Origin: Amorphophallus konjac
Taxonomy: Eukaryota; Streptophyta; Magnoliopsida; Alismatales; Araceae
Direction of reading: 5' to 3'
NCBI GenBank assembly: GCA_022559845.1
Contig: CM040126.1
Coordinates: 124,906,886-124,970,885 of the forward strand
DNA: 64,000 nt
This document shows positions 43,106 to 53,089 of the stretch, one piece after another; position 1 is the stretch's first letter, and each line of letters starts with the position of its first letter. The position numbers were made by a program, and so were the translations under genes. The notes beneath the pieces are model-generated. The model was not told where the DNA came from, did no database searches, and was given only the letters and a program-made list of their open reading frames with translations.

Positions 43106-43766
43106 TTGAAACAACTAAAGAGAATTCCAAAAAGATTCAACGTCTTGGAGATCCTCTCCCTCGATGAAGAAACTCAGCAGGCCGTCATTGCAGCCTTACA
43201 AACCTTGGCACGTTTCGAAAGTTGCTTTGTCGAAATGTGTGCAAAAGCGGCTGTTAACTTTCCTGATGAACATATGCTCCTGCCAACGGCCGACCACAAT
43301 AGACCCTTATACATGAAGGGGAATATAAATCACCAGCCCATAAACATAATTCTAATTGACCCAGGGGCGGCAATAAATATATTCCCCTACTGAGTCTATC
43401 AGAAGCATTATTTCAATGTGCACCTGATCAAGGTGAGGGATATGAAGATTGCTGGGTTCAACCAGAAATTTGAAGTCCCCATGGGTGTGGCGGAGTTTGA
43501 GCTTTCATTGGGAGACTTCACCACTAAGTTGCAGTTCTATGTTATCAATTATGACACCTCACATAAGGCGCTTCTTGGCCGGTCGTGGCTACATCAGAAC
43601 CGGGTGGTGCCATCTACCTTGCACCAATGCATCAAGTACCCCCGGGATAGAAAAGAAGAAAGAATCTTTGCTGATTTACACCCCTTCGAGGTGTTTGAGT
43701 GCCATCTGCTCAACGCCTCGCTCTACATGGAGAGCCGAAGCAGACTTCCCAGCCAGCACAAAATAA
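43106..43766 (+). pseudogene. pro: Aspartic protease of element G
   Basis: After FNVLEILSLDEETQQAVIAA, the retropepsin-like domain reads INIILIDPGAAINIFPY at about 43343-43393. Its active-site motif is DPG at 43358-43366, where D(S/T/G)G is usual. The flap region GVAEFELSLGDFTTKLQFYVI and the C-terminal block ALLGRSWLHQNRVVPSTLHQC follow, all as in plant Tat proteases. A TGA (43391-43393) splits the domain. The DPG substitution and the stop make it inactive. It cleaves Gag-Pol in intact elements. Confidence 0.8.
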
Positions 43767-44465
43767 AGAAAAGAAGGCAGCAGAGACTAGCGACCGGTTC
43801 CCTCCACCCTCGCCCGATTACGTGGCTCAGTAGAAGGTGTCACACATTGCTGAAGTCCAGGGAGTCCTCAGGGCAATCCCATCTGATATCTACTCGAGCC
43901 AGAAGCGCCAGAGCTCAAAGATCTGCTGGGTTAAGTGAAAGTCCCTCCCGGAATCACAAGATCGCTCACAGATATAGACTATCTGACAGTCGAACTATTG
44001 AAGACCCTCAAGGTTCCTAATCCCAAGGGACAACCCATGATGTTTTACGCGGCTAGTGAATAGCCGTTGAAAGGGGATGATGATTGTAAACTCCCTGAAG
44101 AAATTCAGGATTCAGTTGTCCCGATCATGGGGCTGCCCGATATAACCGACAGGGTGATAAAGATGGCCAGAAGACAGCATATTCCCTTCTACCAAGTTGA
44201 AAGACAAAGTCAGATGTTCAAGAAGTTGTGGTATCCGCCCAACTTAGACAAAGAACTATTGTAGATTACCCAACACCTTGGCCTAGGTTTCTCGGTAGAA
44301 GAATTTTATGAAGCAGATATGATATCCATGTTTGCCCCAGCGGGCAATGACCCTCCAGAAAATCTGACTATGCAAGAAGCAAAGAGCCAGAAACAACACA
44401 TGTCTCCGGATCGTAAAATACAAGATGAAGAAGTACACCTTTGAAGGCCATCCCCACACAGGGAT
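43767..44465 (+). pseudogene. Post-protease region of G, degraded
   Basis: Short open pieces in several frames: MGLPDITDRVIKMARRQ, SQMFKKLWYPPNLDKELL (44067-44264), then FSVEEFYEADMISMFAP. No domain is recognised. Its composition and sense strand fit polyprotein spacer. It lies just before the second gag and may include a recombination join. Confidence 0.4.
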
Positions 44466-45486
44466 GTGGGCGTGTCCACTTCTGAAGGACCGGTCCCAGC
44501 TATTCATGGTGATAGGGTGTTGCTGCCCTTGCCCGATGCTAGAATGGAGGACGGTGGCCTGAGTCACGCTCCAGATTTCTATAAATATAACCCTGCCATG
44601 CTCGCATTACTATACGAGCAGCAGCAGGAGGTTAAAAGATGGAAGAAGCAAGTGGCTGAAGTGACCAGATGCCTGTCCGAATTAACAAGGGGCATTCTTC
44701 CTCGGCAATGATGCCCTACAGCGGTGAAGCATTCTCCCATAACCAAAGCGGAGCTATGTATGTATAGGCAGGGAGATGAAGAACCTGTCCTGGATTACAT
44801 CCAAAAGTGGAGAGGCTCTTGTGCAAGCTGCGAGCCTCCACTGAGCCATGAGGCTGCTATCCAGATCTGCAAACGAGGTCTGAAGAAGGAAATTCAGCAA
44901 AGGATGATTGGCATCAAAGTCCAATCCTTTGATCAGCTCAATACGGTCGCAGCCGATGTTGAAGCCTTTCTGGCGAAGTATTGCCCCACTACCGCTACGG
45001 CCAGGCGGGAGAACAAATCTAAAGGCATTAACCTCGATGCTTTCGAGCAAATGAAGATGAAAACCCAAGAAGTGCGGAGCTTCGCCCAGCAAACCTGCAA
45101 AGCAAATTTCCTCATTGCGGGAAAAAATGAAGAAGCCCTACTCCTTCTCGAGAGAGACGACATGGGTGATTTTTGAATGGGCTTGTCATTACGACAAGAT
45201 TGCACTGCCGGAGCTCAAGAAGCCGGAGGATGCTAAAAGGAGTAATGACCCTCGATTTTGCCCATATCATCGAATGTTGGGGCATTCTATCGAGGACTGT
45301 TATGTTTTCAAAGATATTTCCCAGAGTCTAATCAAGAAGGGCGAACTCCAAATAGGAGAATACACAATAGACCCACCATCCCCACATGAAACTGGCACTT
45401 ACAGAAGGGAAGTTCATGTGGTCTCCATCCACTACCGGACCCCCGAAGAGACATCAGAGGCTGAGCAAAGTAGACCTCAAATCTAA
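44466..45486 (+). pseudogene. gag: Second, shortened gag copy in element G
   Basis: A coiled-coil opening (MLALLYEQQQEVKRWKKQVAE) resembles the start of the first gag. After a stop and a jump, the C-terminal half of the gag domain follows: VLDYIQKWRGSCASC, AAIQICKRGLKKEIQQRMIGIKVQSFDQL, then after a frame change KMKKPYSFSRETTWVIFEWACHYDKIALPEL and FCPYHRMLGHSIEDCYVFKD. Each block has a clear counterpart in 40861-42060, for example QEVLERMIGMKIRSFDRL and YHQMLGHPIEDC. The N-terminal half of the domain is missing. Two gag copies flanking the protease are abnormal for one element and suggest recombination between two related elements. Confidence 0.75.
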
Positions 45487-46104
45487 ATGGAGCTGACCGG
45501 GCGGCCAATGTCACCCATGAAAGTAAAGAAGAATAGTCACTCTTGTCCTACGGCAGGGGCGTGTACCTCCACCTCTCTAACCATGAAGGCAGCTGGTTCA
45601 GCTGATGAAGAATGTTGTGAAGCAGATGTGACCTCCCTCTCCACCCTGGTGATTGAGGATCCTTCGAAGGCGATCTATGACGATTACCTAGATGATCATG
45701 AAGAAGTCCTGCAGCTCTCAAGGCCAGGAGATATCCCGAAGCCCCGAACAATGATACAAGAAAGGCAAGAAGCCGATGACCCCTGCAAATGCTGGAAATC
45801 TATTGTCACGGAGGCCGCCATGACCTCTGATGAAGCCCCGCATGAACAAGAAGTTAGGGAGCTCCTTGTAGCCCTTAAAGGCGATTCATCTACAGGCCAA
45901 CGTCCAAGCTGCCCGAAAGTTGCATTGATAGCTTCACCTCTGATTTCCCAACAAACTCAAAAGCCAGAAAAAGAAGCTGATAATGTCCCACCACTAAGTG
46001 AAATGAGGAAAGGAAGCATTTATGATGCCCTCAAAGCTGAAGAAGATGACGAAGGCTTCATTGACTTGCAGTCGGCCCCACCGGAGATAGAAGATTATGG
46101 CTAG
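45487..46104 (+). pseudogene. Acidic linker before RT of element G
   Basis: A 205-codon open frame following the second gag, rich in Glu, Asp, Ser and Pro (DDYLDDHEEVLQLS, KAEEDDEGFIDLQSAPPE), ending at TAG 46102-46104. It is probably the protease-to-RT or gag-to-pro linker of the element that supplied the second gag. No catalytic motif is seen; it lacks a protease active site. Confidence 0.45.
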
Positions 46105-47040
46105 GCCACCGTTGATGAGCTTGTCAAGGTAAACCTTGGCACGAAAAATGAGCCCAGGCCGACCTTCCTCAGTGCTCTCCTTCTCCCATAAGAGAGGGAG
46201 CGAGTTCCAGGACTGCTTTGCTTGGAACTACAAAGAGATGCTAGGCCTTAGCACTGAAGTTGCTTAGCACATACTAGCTATCGACCCAAAAGCCGAGCTA
46301 GTGAAGCAGCCACCTCGACGGATGAGGCCGGAGCTAATAAACCAGATTTGTAAAGAATTCGACAAGCTCATAGACATCAACTTTGTAGCAGAAAACTAAT
46401 ATACCACATGGCTGGCTAACATTGTGCCTGTCAAGAAGAAGAACGGCCAGATCTGGATATGTGTGGACTTTCGGGACCTGAACAAAGCATGCCCGAAAGA
46501 CAATTTCCTAGTGCTGATCACTAAAGCCATGATCGATGCTACAACTGGCCACGAGGCGCAGTCATTCATGGACGGCTCATCCGGATACAACCAGATATGG
46601 ATCGCCGAGCATGAAAGAATTCGCACGACCTTCCGATCACCCAAGGGGATATTTTACTACAAGAGAATGCCCTTCGGCCTCAAAAATGCTGGCGCCACTT
46701 ACCAAAGTGCGATGATGAAGATATTCGACGAGCCGCTCTACGACAAAGTTGAATGCTACATTGATGACTTGGTCGTCAAGACCAAGAGAAGAGAAGACCA
46801 CCTGAGTGATCTCAAGATCATATTCAAAAGGCTACGCCAGTTCGAGCTAAAGATGAAGCCGATGAAGTGCGCCTTTGGCGTTTCAAGTGGGAAATTCCTG
46901 GGCTTTGTCGTTAGATATCAGGGAATTGAAATAGACCCCTCTATGATAAAAGCTATCCAGGAGCTACCCCTCCAAAGAACTTGACAGAATTGCGGTCATC
47001 GCAAGGCTGATTAGCATACATCCGTAGATTTATTTCCAAT
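46105..47040 (+). pseudogene. pol: Reverse transcriptase of element G (Tat type)
   Basis: The pre-RT block reads FQDCFAWNYKEMLGLS. RT blocks: VKQPPRRMRPELINQI, ANIVPVKKKNGQIWICVDFRDLN, KACPKDNF, SFMDGSSGYNQIWIAEHER, MPFGLKNAGATYQ and the catalytic YIDDLVVKT at about 46758. FLGFVVRYQGIEIDP and a final block ending FIRRF-like after a frame change near 46984 complete the domain. SFMDGxSGYNQI is characteristic of Tat-lineage RT. Stops at 46102, 46189, 46270 and 46398 lie in the N-terminal part. Confidence 0.85.
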
Positions 47041-47590
47041 CTGTCCAGTGCTGCCAACCATTCCACAAGCTAATGATGACAGATACTCCATTATGCTGGA
47101 GCCAAGAGAGCCAAAAAGCCTTCGACCAGATGAAGGAATATCTAAATACCCCACCAGTGCTGGGGGCACCTGTCAAAGGGCGACCGTTGATTCTGTACAT
47201 AGCCGTCACTGAATACTCACTAGGAGCAATGCTGGCCCAGCACAACGACGAGGGGAAAGAGCAGGCACTTTACTACCTTAGTCGAAGATTAGTTGGGGTG
47301 GAAGGAAAATACACCCCGATCGGTAAGGTTTGCCTCGCGCTGATCTTTACAGTCAAGAAGATGAGGCGTTACATGCTATCCCATGAAGTGCAACTAATAT
47401 CAAGGGCTGATCTAATTAAATATATATTGTCCCAACCGGCTTTGAAAGGGCAGCTGGGCAAATGGGCCATCATATTGATGGAATTTGATGTCACATATGT
47501 GGCACAGAAGGCCAGGCCATAGTTGATTTCTTTGCAGCACATCCAGTGCCTGATGATTCTCTATTAATCACGGAGCTCCCAGATGATGAA
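47041..47590 (+). pseudogene. pol: First RNase H domain of element G (degenerate)
   Basis: The connection block LCWSQESQKAFDQMKEYL is followed by LILYIAVTEYSLGAMLAQ, LYYLSRRLVGVEGKYTPIGK, LALIFTVKKMRRYMLSHEV and LGKWAIILMEFDVTYV. The usual catalytic Asp is absent (AVTEY instead of a D-containing block). This is the known condition of the original RNase H in Tat elements, where it acts as a connection domain. Confidence 0.8.
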
Positions 47591-47599
47591 ACACTAGAA

Positions 47600-48130
47600 G
47601 TGGATCAAGTCCGCCAAGCTGTATGGCAACTTTACTTTGACGGGGCATCCCGAACAGAAACATCCCAAACATGGTAGACAAGGATAAGGGCTAGAGCAGG
47701 CATCATCCTCAAGTCCCCAGAGGGAGAAGTGATGCATACGGCATGCGCAATCAACAAGCCTTGTACAAATGATGAGGCAGAATATGAAGCCCTGATTATC
47801 GGCCATCAGATTGCTCTTCATATGGAGATCCATATGCTGCAAGCATTCAACGATTCAATGCTGATTGTCAAGCAGATACAAGGATAGTTTGATGTCCAAA
47901 AGCCCAAATTACTTCCTTATTCGGCCAAAGCGAAGAAGCTCATGCAGCAATTCTACTTCATTGAAATAGGCCATGTCGGCTAGAATCAAAATGCTCAAGC
48001 AGATGCACTAGCAAAACTTGCAAGCTCGCTGGCAGTCCTGCCAGATGGATCTCTCAATATAACTATGATAAACAGATGTGAGGTTCCTAGTATGATAGAG
48101 GAGTCAGGTGAAGAAGAATGTGAAGCTATA
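47600..48130 (+). pseudogene. pol: Second, archaeal-type RNase H of element G
   Basis: LYFDGASRTE carries the first catalytic Asp (about 47638). AGIILKSPEGEVM, TNDEAEYEALIIGHQIAL (Glu) and NDSMLIVKQIQG (Asp) complete the set, and ADALAKLAS ends the fold near 48022. This extra aRNase H was acquired by the Tat lineage and supports the assignment. Stops appear as TAG (47677, 47886) and others. Confidence 0.8.
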
Positions 48131-48149
48131 ACAGCAGAAATAATCGGCT

Positions 48150-49487
48150 CACCTGACTAGAGGGGACCTCTGATACAATGGTTTAAATACAAACAACTGC
48201 CCAAGCGAAGGGAAGAAAAGATCAAATTGATTAGAACAAAAGATTCTTATGAATTTAGGAACGAGACTTTATTCTGGATTATGGCGGATGCCAAAATAAA
48301 AGTACTCATTCGATGTCTATCAATGGAGGAGGCTTGGATGATCATGAATGGAGTTCATGCCAGATCAGCTGGTGCCCATCAAGCCGGGCCGAAGATGAAG
48401 ATTGAAATCAAGAAATTGGGATATTACTGGCCAACTATGTTTGATGACTACTGCAAGTATTCCAAGTCATGTCATAAATGCCAGGAACATGCCACGATCG
48501 CAAGAAGACCCCCGATACACCTACATCCAATAGCACCTAGCTGGCCGTTTACTCAATAGGACACCGATGTTGTGGGCCTACTACCCGCATCCTCGTTAGG
48601 ATGCAAGTACATTCTAGCAGCAATAGATTACTTCTCCTGCTGTATGGAGGCTATAGCTCTAAGAGAAGTGACAGCAAAATCGTGCTCAAATTTGTCCGTC
48701 GGAACATTATATTTCAATTCGGCGTGCCCGATCGAATCATCTCCGACAATGGAAGCCATTTCTGGAACCAGAAGGTCAACAAGCTGGCCGATAAATTCAA
48801 GATTGACTGGAGGACATCCACTCCATACAACCCACAAGCAAACGGGTTGGTTGAAGCTTTCAACAAAACCCTATGTACACTTCTTGCTAAGATAGTCAGC
48901 TCTAGTAAGAAGGACTAGTAAGATAAGATGTATAAGGCGTAGTGGGCTTACCGCACTGTGTATAAGACCGCGACCGGTTACTCACTGTTCTCGCTGGTGT
49001 ACGGCTCAGAAGTAGTTGTCCTGATAGAGCAGGAGGTACCCTCGTTGTGGGTTGCAATCCAGCATGAACTGGTCAAAGACAACCAGAAAAATATAGAAAT
49101 AAGACTGTAGGAACTCTCTGATTTAGAAGGGCAATGTCTCAAAGCCCAGCAAAACATACACGTCTACAAGCCCGTATGGCACGCGCCTTTGACAAGCTTG
49201 TCAAAGAGTGTGAATTCAAGAAGGGAGACCTTGTCATGGTCAAAAAAAAAGAAGTGATGGCAGCCAATCCAAAAGGCAAATTAAACGAAAATTGGATAGG
49301 ACCTTACGTGGTCCAGAAAGTCTACGAAGGTAGAGCTTACATCATCGTCAACCATCGAGGGGAAGTTCAATTTCCACCCCTCAATGGGAAGCACCTAAAG
49401 CTATACCACGCGCCACTGCTTCAGTTCGGCGATCAGCTAAAACCCATATTCCACAATGAACAAGCATGTACTTCAAGACTCTTGTAA
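48150..49487 (+). pseudogene. pol: Integrase of element G
   Basis: Zinc-finger residues appear in VHARSAGAHQAGPKM and YCKYSKSCHKCQEH. The core begins TDVVGLLPAS (first Asp) after a stop at 48557, and after a frameshift near 48675 continues with FGVPDRIISDNGSHFW (second Asp) and NPQANGLVEAFNKTL (Glu). The C-terminal region has RMARAFDKLVKECEFKKGDLVMVKK and NWIGPYVVQKVYEGRAYIIV, the GPY motif. The frame ends at TAA near 49487. No chromodomain follows, as expected for Tat. The D,D-E triad is preserved, but stops and shifts break it. Confidence 0.85.
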
Positions 49488-49499
49488 TGAGTCGCTACT

Positions 49500-51645
49500 T
49501 CACACCAGTTTTTTCGGTCCTACCGAAATAGGTGATTCCTTGCTCGACATTGTACCAATGTCGATGATGCCACTTAACTCGGTGCCCATGGCCTTTTTCA
49601 GTCTTAGCCGAGGGGTTATGACTTTGACCTTACGTCGGTACGATTCTAGTACCGATGATTTCGTGAACTCGACGCCCATGGCCTTTTGGTCTTAACCGAG
49701 GAATATGGATTAGACCTTCAGTCTATGGCCAAATGAAACCTGAATCCTTACGTCAGCATAAACCCAATGTTGACGATATCATCATCAGTCCCACTGTGAG
49801 TTTTGCTACTAGAATCAATATGGCTCAACGGCTTAGACCTTCTGTCTAAGACCGGATTAAACAATTTCCTTGCGTTGGCATATACCAAATGCCAATGATT
49901 TCATTAGGGTTGGCGCTTGATTTCTTATCGACACTGGCCGCTAAAACCTAATGGCTAAGACCTTCCGTCTAAGACCGGCTTAAATTATTTCCTTGCGTTG
50001 GCATATACCCAATGCTAATGATTTCATCAAGATTGGTGCTTGACTTCTTGTTGGGGCTAGCCGCTAAAACCTAATGGCTTAAACCTTCCATCTAAGACTG
50101 ACTCAAATTATTTCCTTGCGTTGGCATATACCCAATGCCAATGATTTCATCGGGGTTGGTGCTTGACTTCTTGCCGGGGCTAGCCGCTAAAACCTAATGG
50201 CTTAGATCTTCCATCTAAGACCGGTTTAAACGATTTCCTTGCATTAGCATATACCCAATGCCAATGATTTCATCAGGGTTGGTGCTTGACTTCTTGTCGG
50301 GGCTAGCCGCTAAAACCTAACGGCTTAGACATTCCGTCTAAGATCAGCTTAAATGATTTCCTTGCGTTGGCATATACCCAATGCCAATGATTTCATCAGG
50401 GTTAGTGCTTGACTTCTTGTCGGGGCTATCCGCTAAAACCTAATGGCTAAGACATTCTGTATAAAATCGGCTTAAAGAATTTTCTTGCGTTGGCATATAT
50501 CCAATGCCAATGATTTCATTAGGGTTGGTACTTGACTTCTTGTCGAGGCTAGCTGCTAAAACCTAACAGCTTAGATCTTCCATCTAAGACCAATTTAAAT
50601 GATATCTTTGCGTTGGCATATATCCTATGCCAATGATTTCATCAGGGTTGGCGCTTGACTTCTTGTCGGGACCATCCACTATAACCCAACGGCTTTGACC
50701 CTCCATCTAAAGATCGGCTTAAACGATTTCCTTGCGTTGGCATATACCCAATGCCAATGATTTCATCAGGGTTGGTGCTTGACTTCTTGTCGAGACTAGC
50801 CGGTAAACCTAACGATTTAGACCTTTCTCTAAGACTGGCTTAAACGATATCTGTGCGTTGGCATATATCCTATGCCAATGATTTCATCAGGGTTGGCACT
50901 TGACTTCTTGTCGGGACCAGCCGCTATAACCTAACGGTTTAGACCTTCCGTCTAAGATCGGCTTAAACGATTTCCTTGCGTTGGCATATACCCAATGCCA
51001 ATGATTTCATTAGGGGTTGGTGCTTGACTTCTTGTCAGGGCTAGCTACTAAAAGCTAACGGCTTAGACCTTCCATCTCAGACCAGCTTAAATGATATCTT
51101 TCTATTGGCATATATCCTAGGTCAATGATTTCATCAGGGTTGGCTCTTGACTTCTTGTTGGGACCAGCCGCTATAACCCAACGGCTTAGACCTTCCGTCT
51201 AAGACGGGATTAAACAATATCCTTGCATTGGCATATACCCTATGTCGATGATACCACCATGAATAGGGCCTGACTCTTTGTTAGAGTTAGCTAACCTAGT
51301 CTCACCACGGTCCACCCCAATGCATTATTACAGGTCTTCCGCCTGATCCTATATACAAAACCTCTATTCCTTGTGTTGGCATATATCTTATGCCAATGAT
51401 TTCATTAGGGTTGGTGCTTGACTTCTTGTCGGGGCTAGCCGCTAAAACCCAACGGCTTAGACCTTCCGTCTAAGATCGGCTTAAACAATATCCTTGAGTT
51501 GGCATATACCCAATGCCAATGATTTCACCAAAGTTGGTGCTTGACTACTTGTCGAGACCAATCGCTATAACATAACGGCTTAGACCTTCCGTCTAAGACC
51601 GACTTAAACGATATTCTTGCGTCTGTAGAGACCCAATGTCAACGA
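49500..51645 (+). repeat. 123-bp tandem repeats in the 3' UTR of element G
   Basis: About fifteen units, with starts (CCTTGCGTTGGCATATA or variant) at 49868, 49991, 50114, 50237, 50360, 50483, 50606, 50730, about 50850, 50974, about 51098, 51221, 51369, 51492 and 51615. The spacing is nearly always 123-124 bp. More diverged units precede 49868. Each unit has two inverted repeats, TTGGCAT with ATGCCAA and CTTAGAC with GTCTAAG. No gene is seen here. Confidence 0.92.
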
Positions 51646-51781
51646 TAAAACCCCCCTAACCCGCTTCGACAAAAGCCCTTAGTCCCTTTGGAGCCTACCC
51701 CACTGAGACGATGAAGAGATCTACACTCGTGTAGTCCACACGCTCGTCCCTCGTCTGCGCCACCCACGGGTGGGGGGCATT

Positions 51782-52874
51782 TGTGGATGCTTAAAATATG
51801 TTGTCAAGAAGTCAGGGAGAGGTCAGCCACAAAAGAGAAAGAGGGTGCGTTGACGCACCCACAAGGCTGCATCGACCCCACAACACTGCATAAGCTGATA
51901 AGAAGCCCTGGATAACGGGCTACGTCGACGCAATGCACCTGCTGCGTCAACGCAATTAAAGATAAAGAACGAAAAAGTGCCTTAGACAATGGGCTGCGTC
52001 GACGCAGGACCCCAACTGCGTCAACGCATCTGAAGATAGAACAAAGAAAGCTGCAGGCGACAACAGGCTGCGTTGATGCACCGCATGGGTTGCATCGATG
52101 CACCCTCAAGCGCCAAGAAAAAAAAATGGTACCCGCACGGGATCCGATCACGGCACGATATCTAAAAAGTGGCTTCCAAAAGGCCGTACAGCCCATACAA
52201 GCCACGTGGTTGGGAGATCTCCAATCATTGGAGATTCCTCTGCCCTGCAATGAGGGAAAAGAAACTCCCGTGCTCCCTCTATAAGAGAGCTGCTATTCCG
52301 AAGAGAAGACCCCCCCTGGCTGTCGTTCGAAGCTTCTTGTGGGGGATTTCCAAAGCTGTATGCTATGCTCTTGAGCGATGTAGAAGAAGAGAGAAGAGAG
52401 AGAGAGACAGAGAGAAGGTGTTGTTTGGGGAGGGAATGGAGTCAATGCTCCGCCCTTCCCCTTCTTTCTATTTTTTGTTCTCTACTATGTATGCTACGTT
52501 CTCTTTGTTTTCTGTTTTAATAGTTTCCTAGACAAAATAGTCTTGGGATGATGTATTCTTTTTTCTCATTGATATGAATGAAAGCAATTTCTTGGTGCCC
52601 AAATACGATTGTGTCCATCTGTGTGATTTTCATTCCTATCCCGTTCTCATGGTTTCAATATGATTATGGTGTTTCTTTCGCTTTTCTTTTGCTGTTGGGG
52701 AGGAATGTTCTATCACGAAAGGGGTTCAGGCCAGCCAATCCAATTGCAATGGATTAGGTTGGAGTTTCTGTCTCTCCTGATTTGTTAGAGGAGGGTCTGT
52801 TCCCAGACCTCATTCTGCTATTTGGGTAGAGGCTAGTCTCAGTGTGCTGCCTCGATCCCCTTCAATGGGTTAAC
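51782..52874 (+). repeat. 3' LTR of element G, split by Sirevirus E
   Basis: Preceded by a purine-rich GGGTGGGGGGCAT, it starts TGTGGATGC. It holds eight imperfect copies of the palindrome TGCGTCGACGCA (51853-52100), a TATA-like CTCTATAAGAG (52278) and a GA-rich leader (52385-52415). It is interrupted at TTAAC (52870-52874) by Sirevirus E; the remaining few bases, ending GCCCACA, are at 63445-63451. A 5' LTR is not available to check the edges. Confidence 0.75.
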
Positions 52875-53089
52875 TGTTGTGCCTCTTAGGCACAAGCATG
52901 TGCTATATTGATTTGATGATAGCAATGTTGTTTTGTTTTGATGATAGCAACACAGTGAGTGCTTTATGAGATTATGTTTTGATGATAGCAACATAACTTT
53001 TTTTGTGGAGAATGCATGTGTATGACTAATATAGTGCTTGATTTCTACTATGTGCGTTGCTTTTCTATCTGCATGTAGTTTGACGACTA

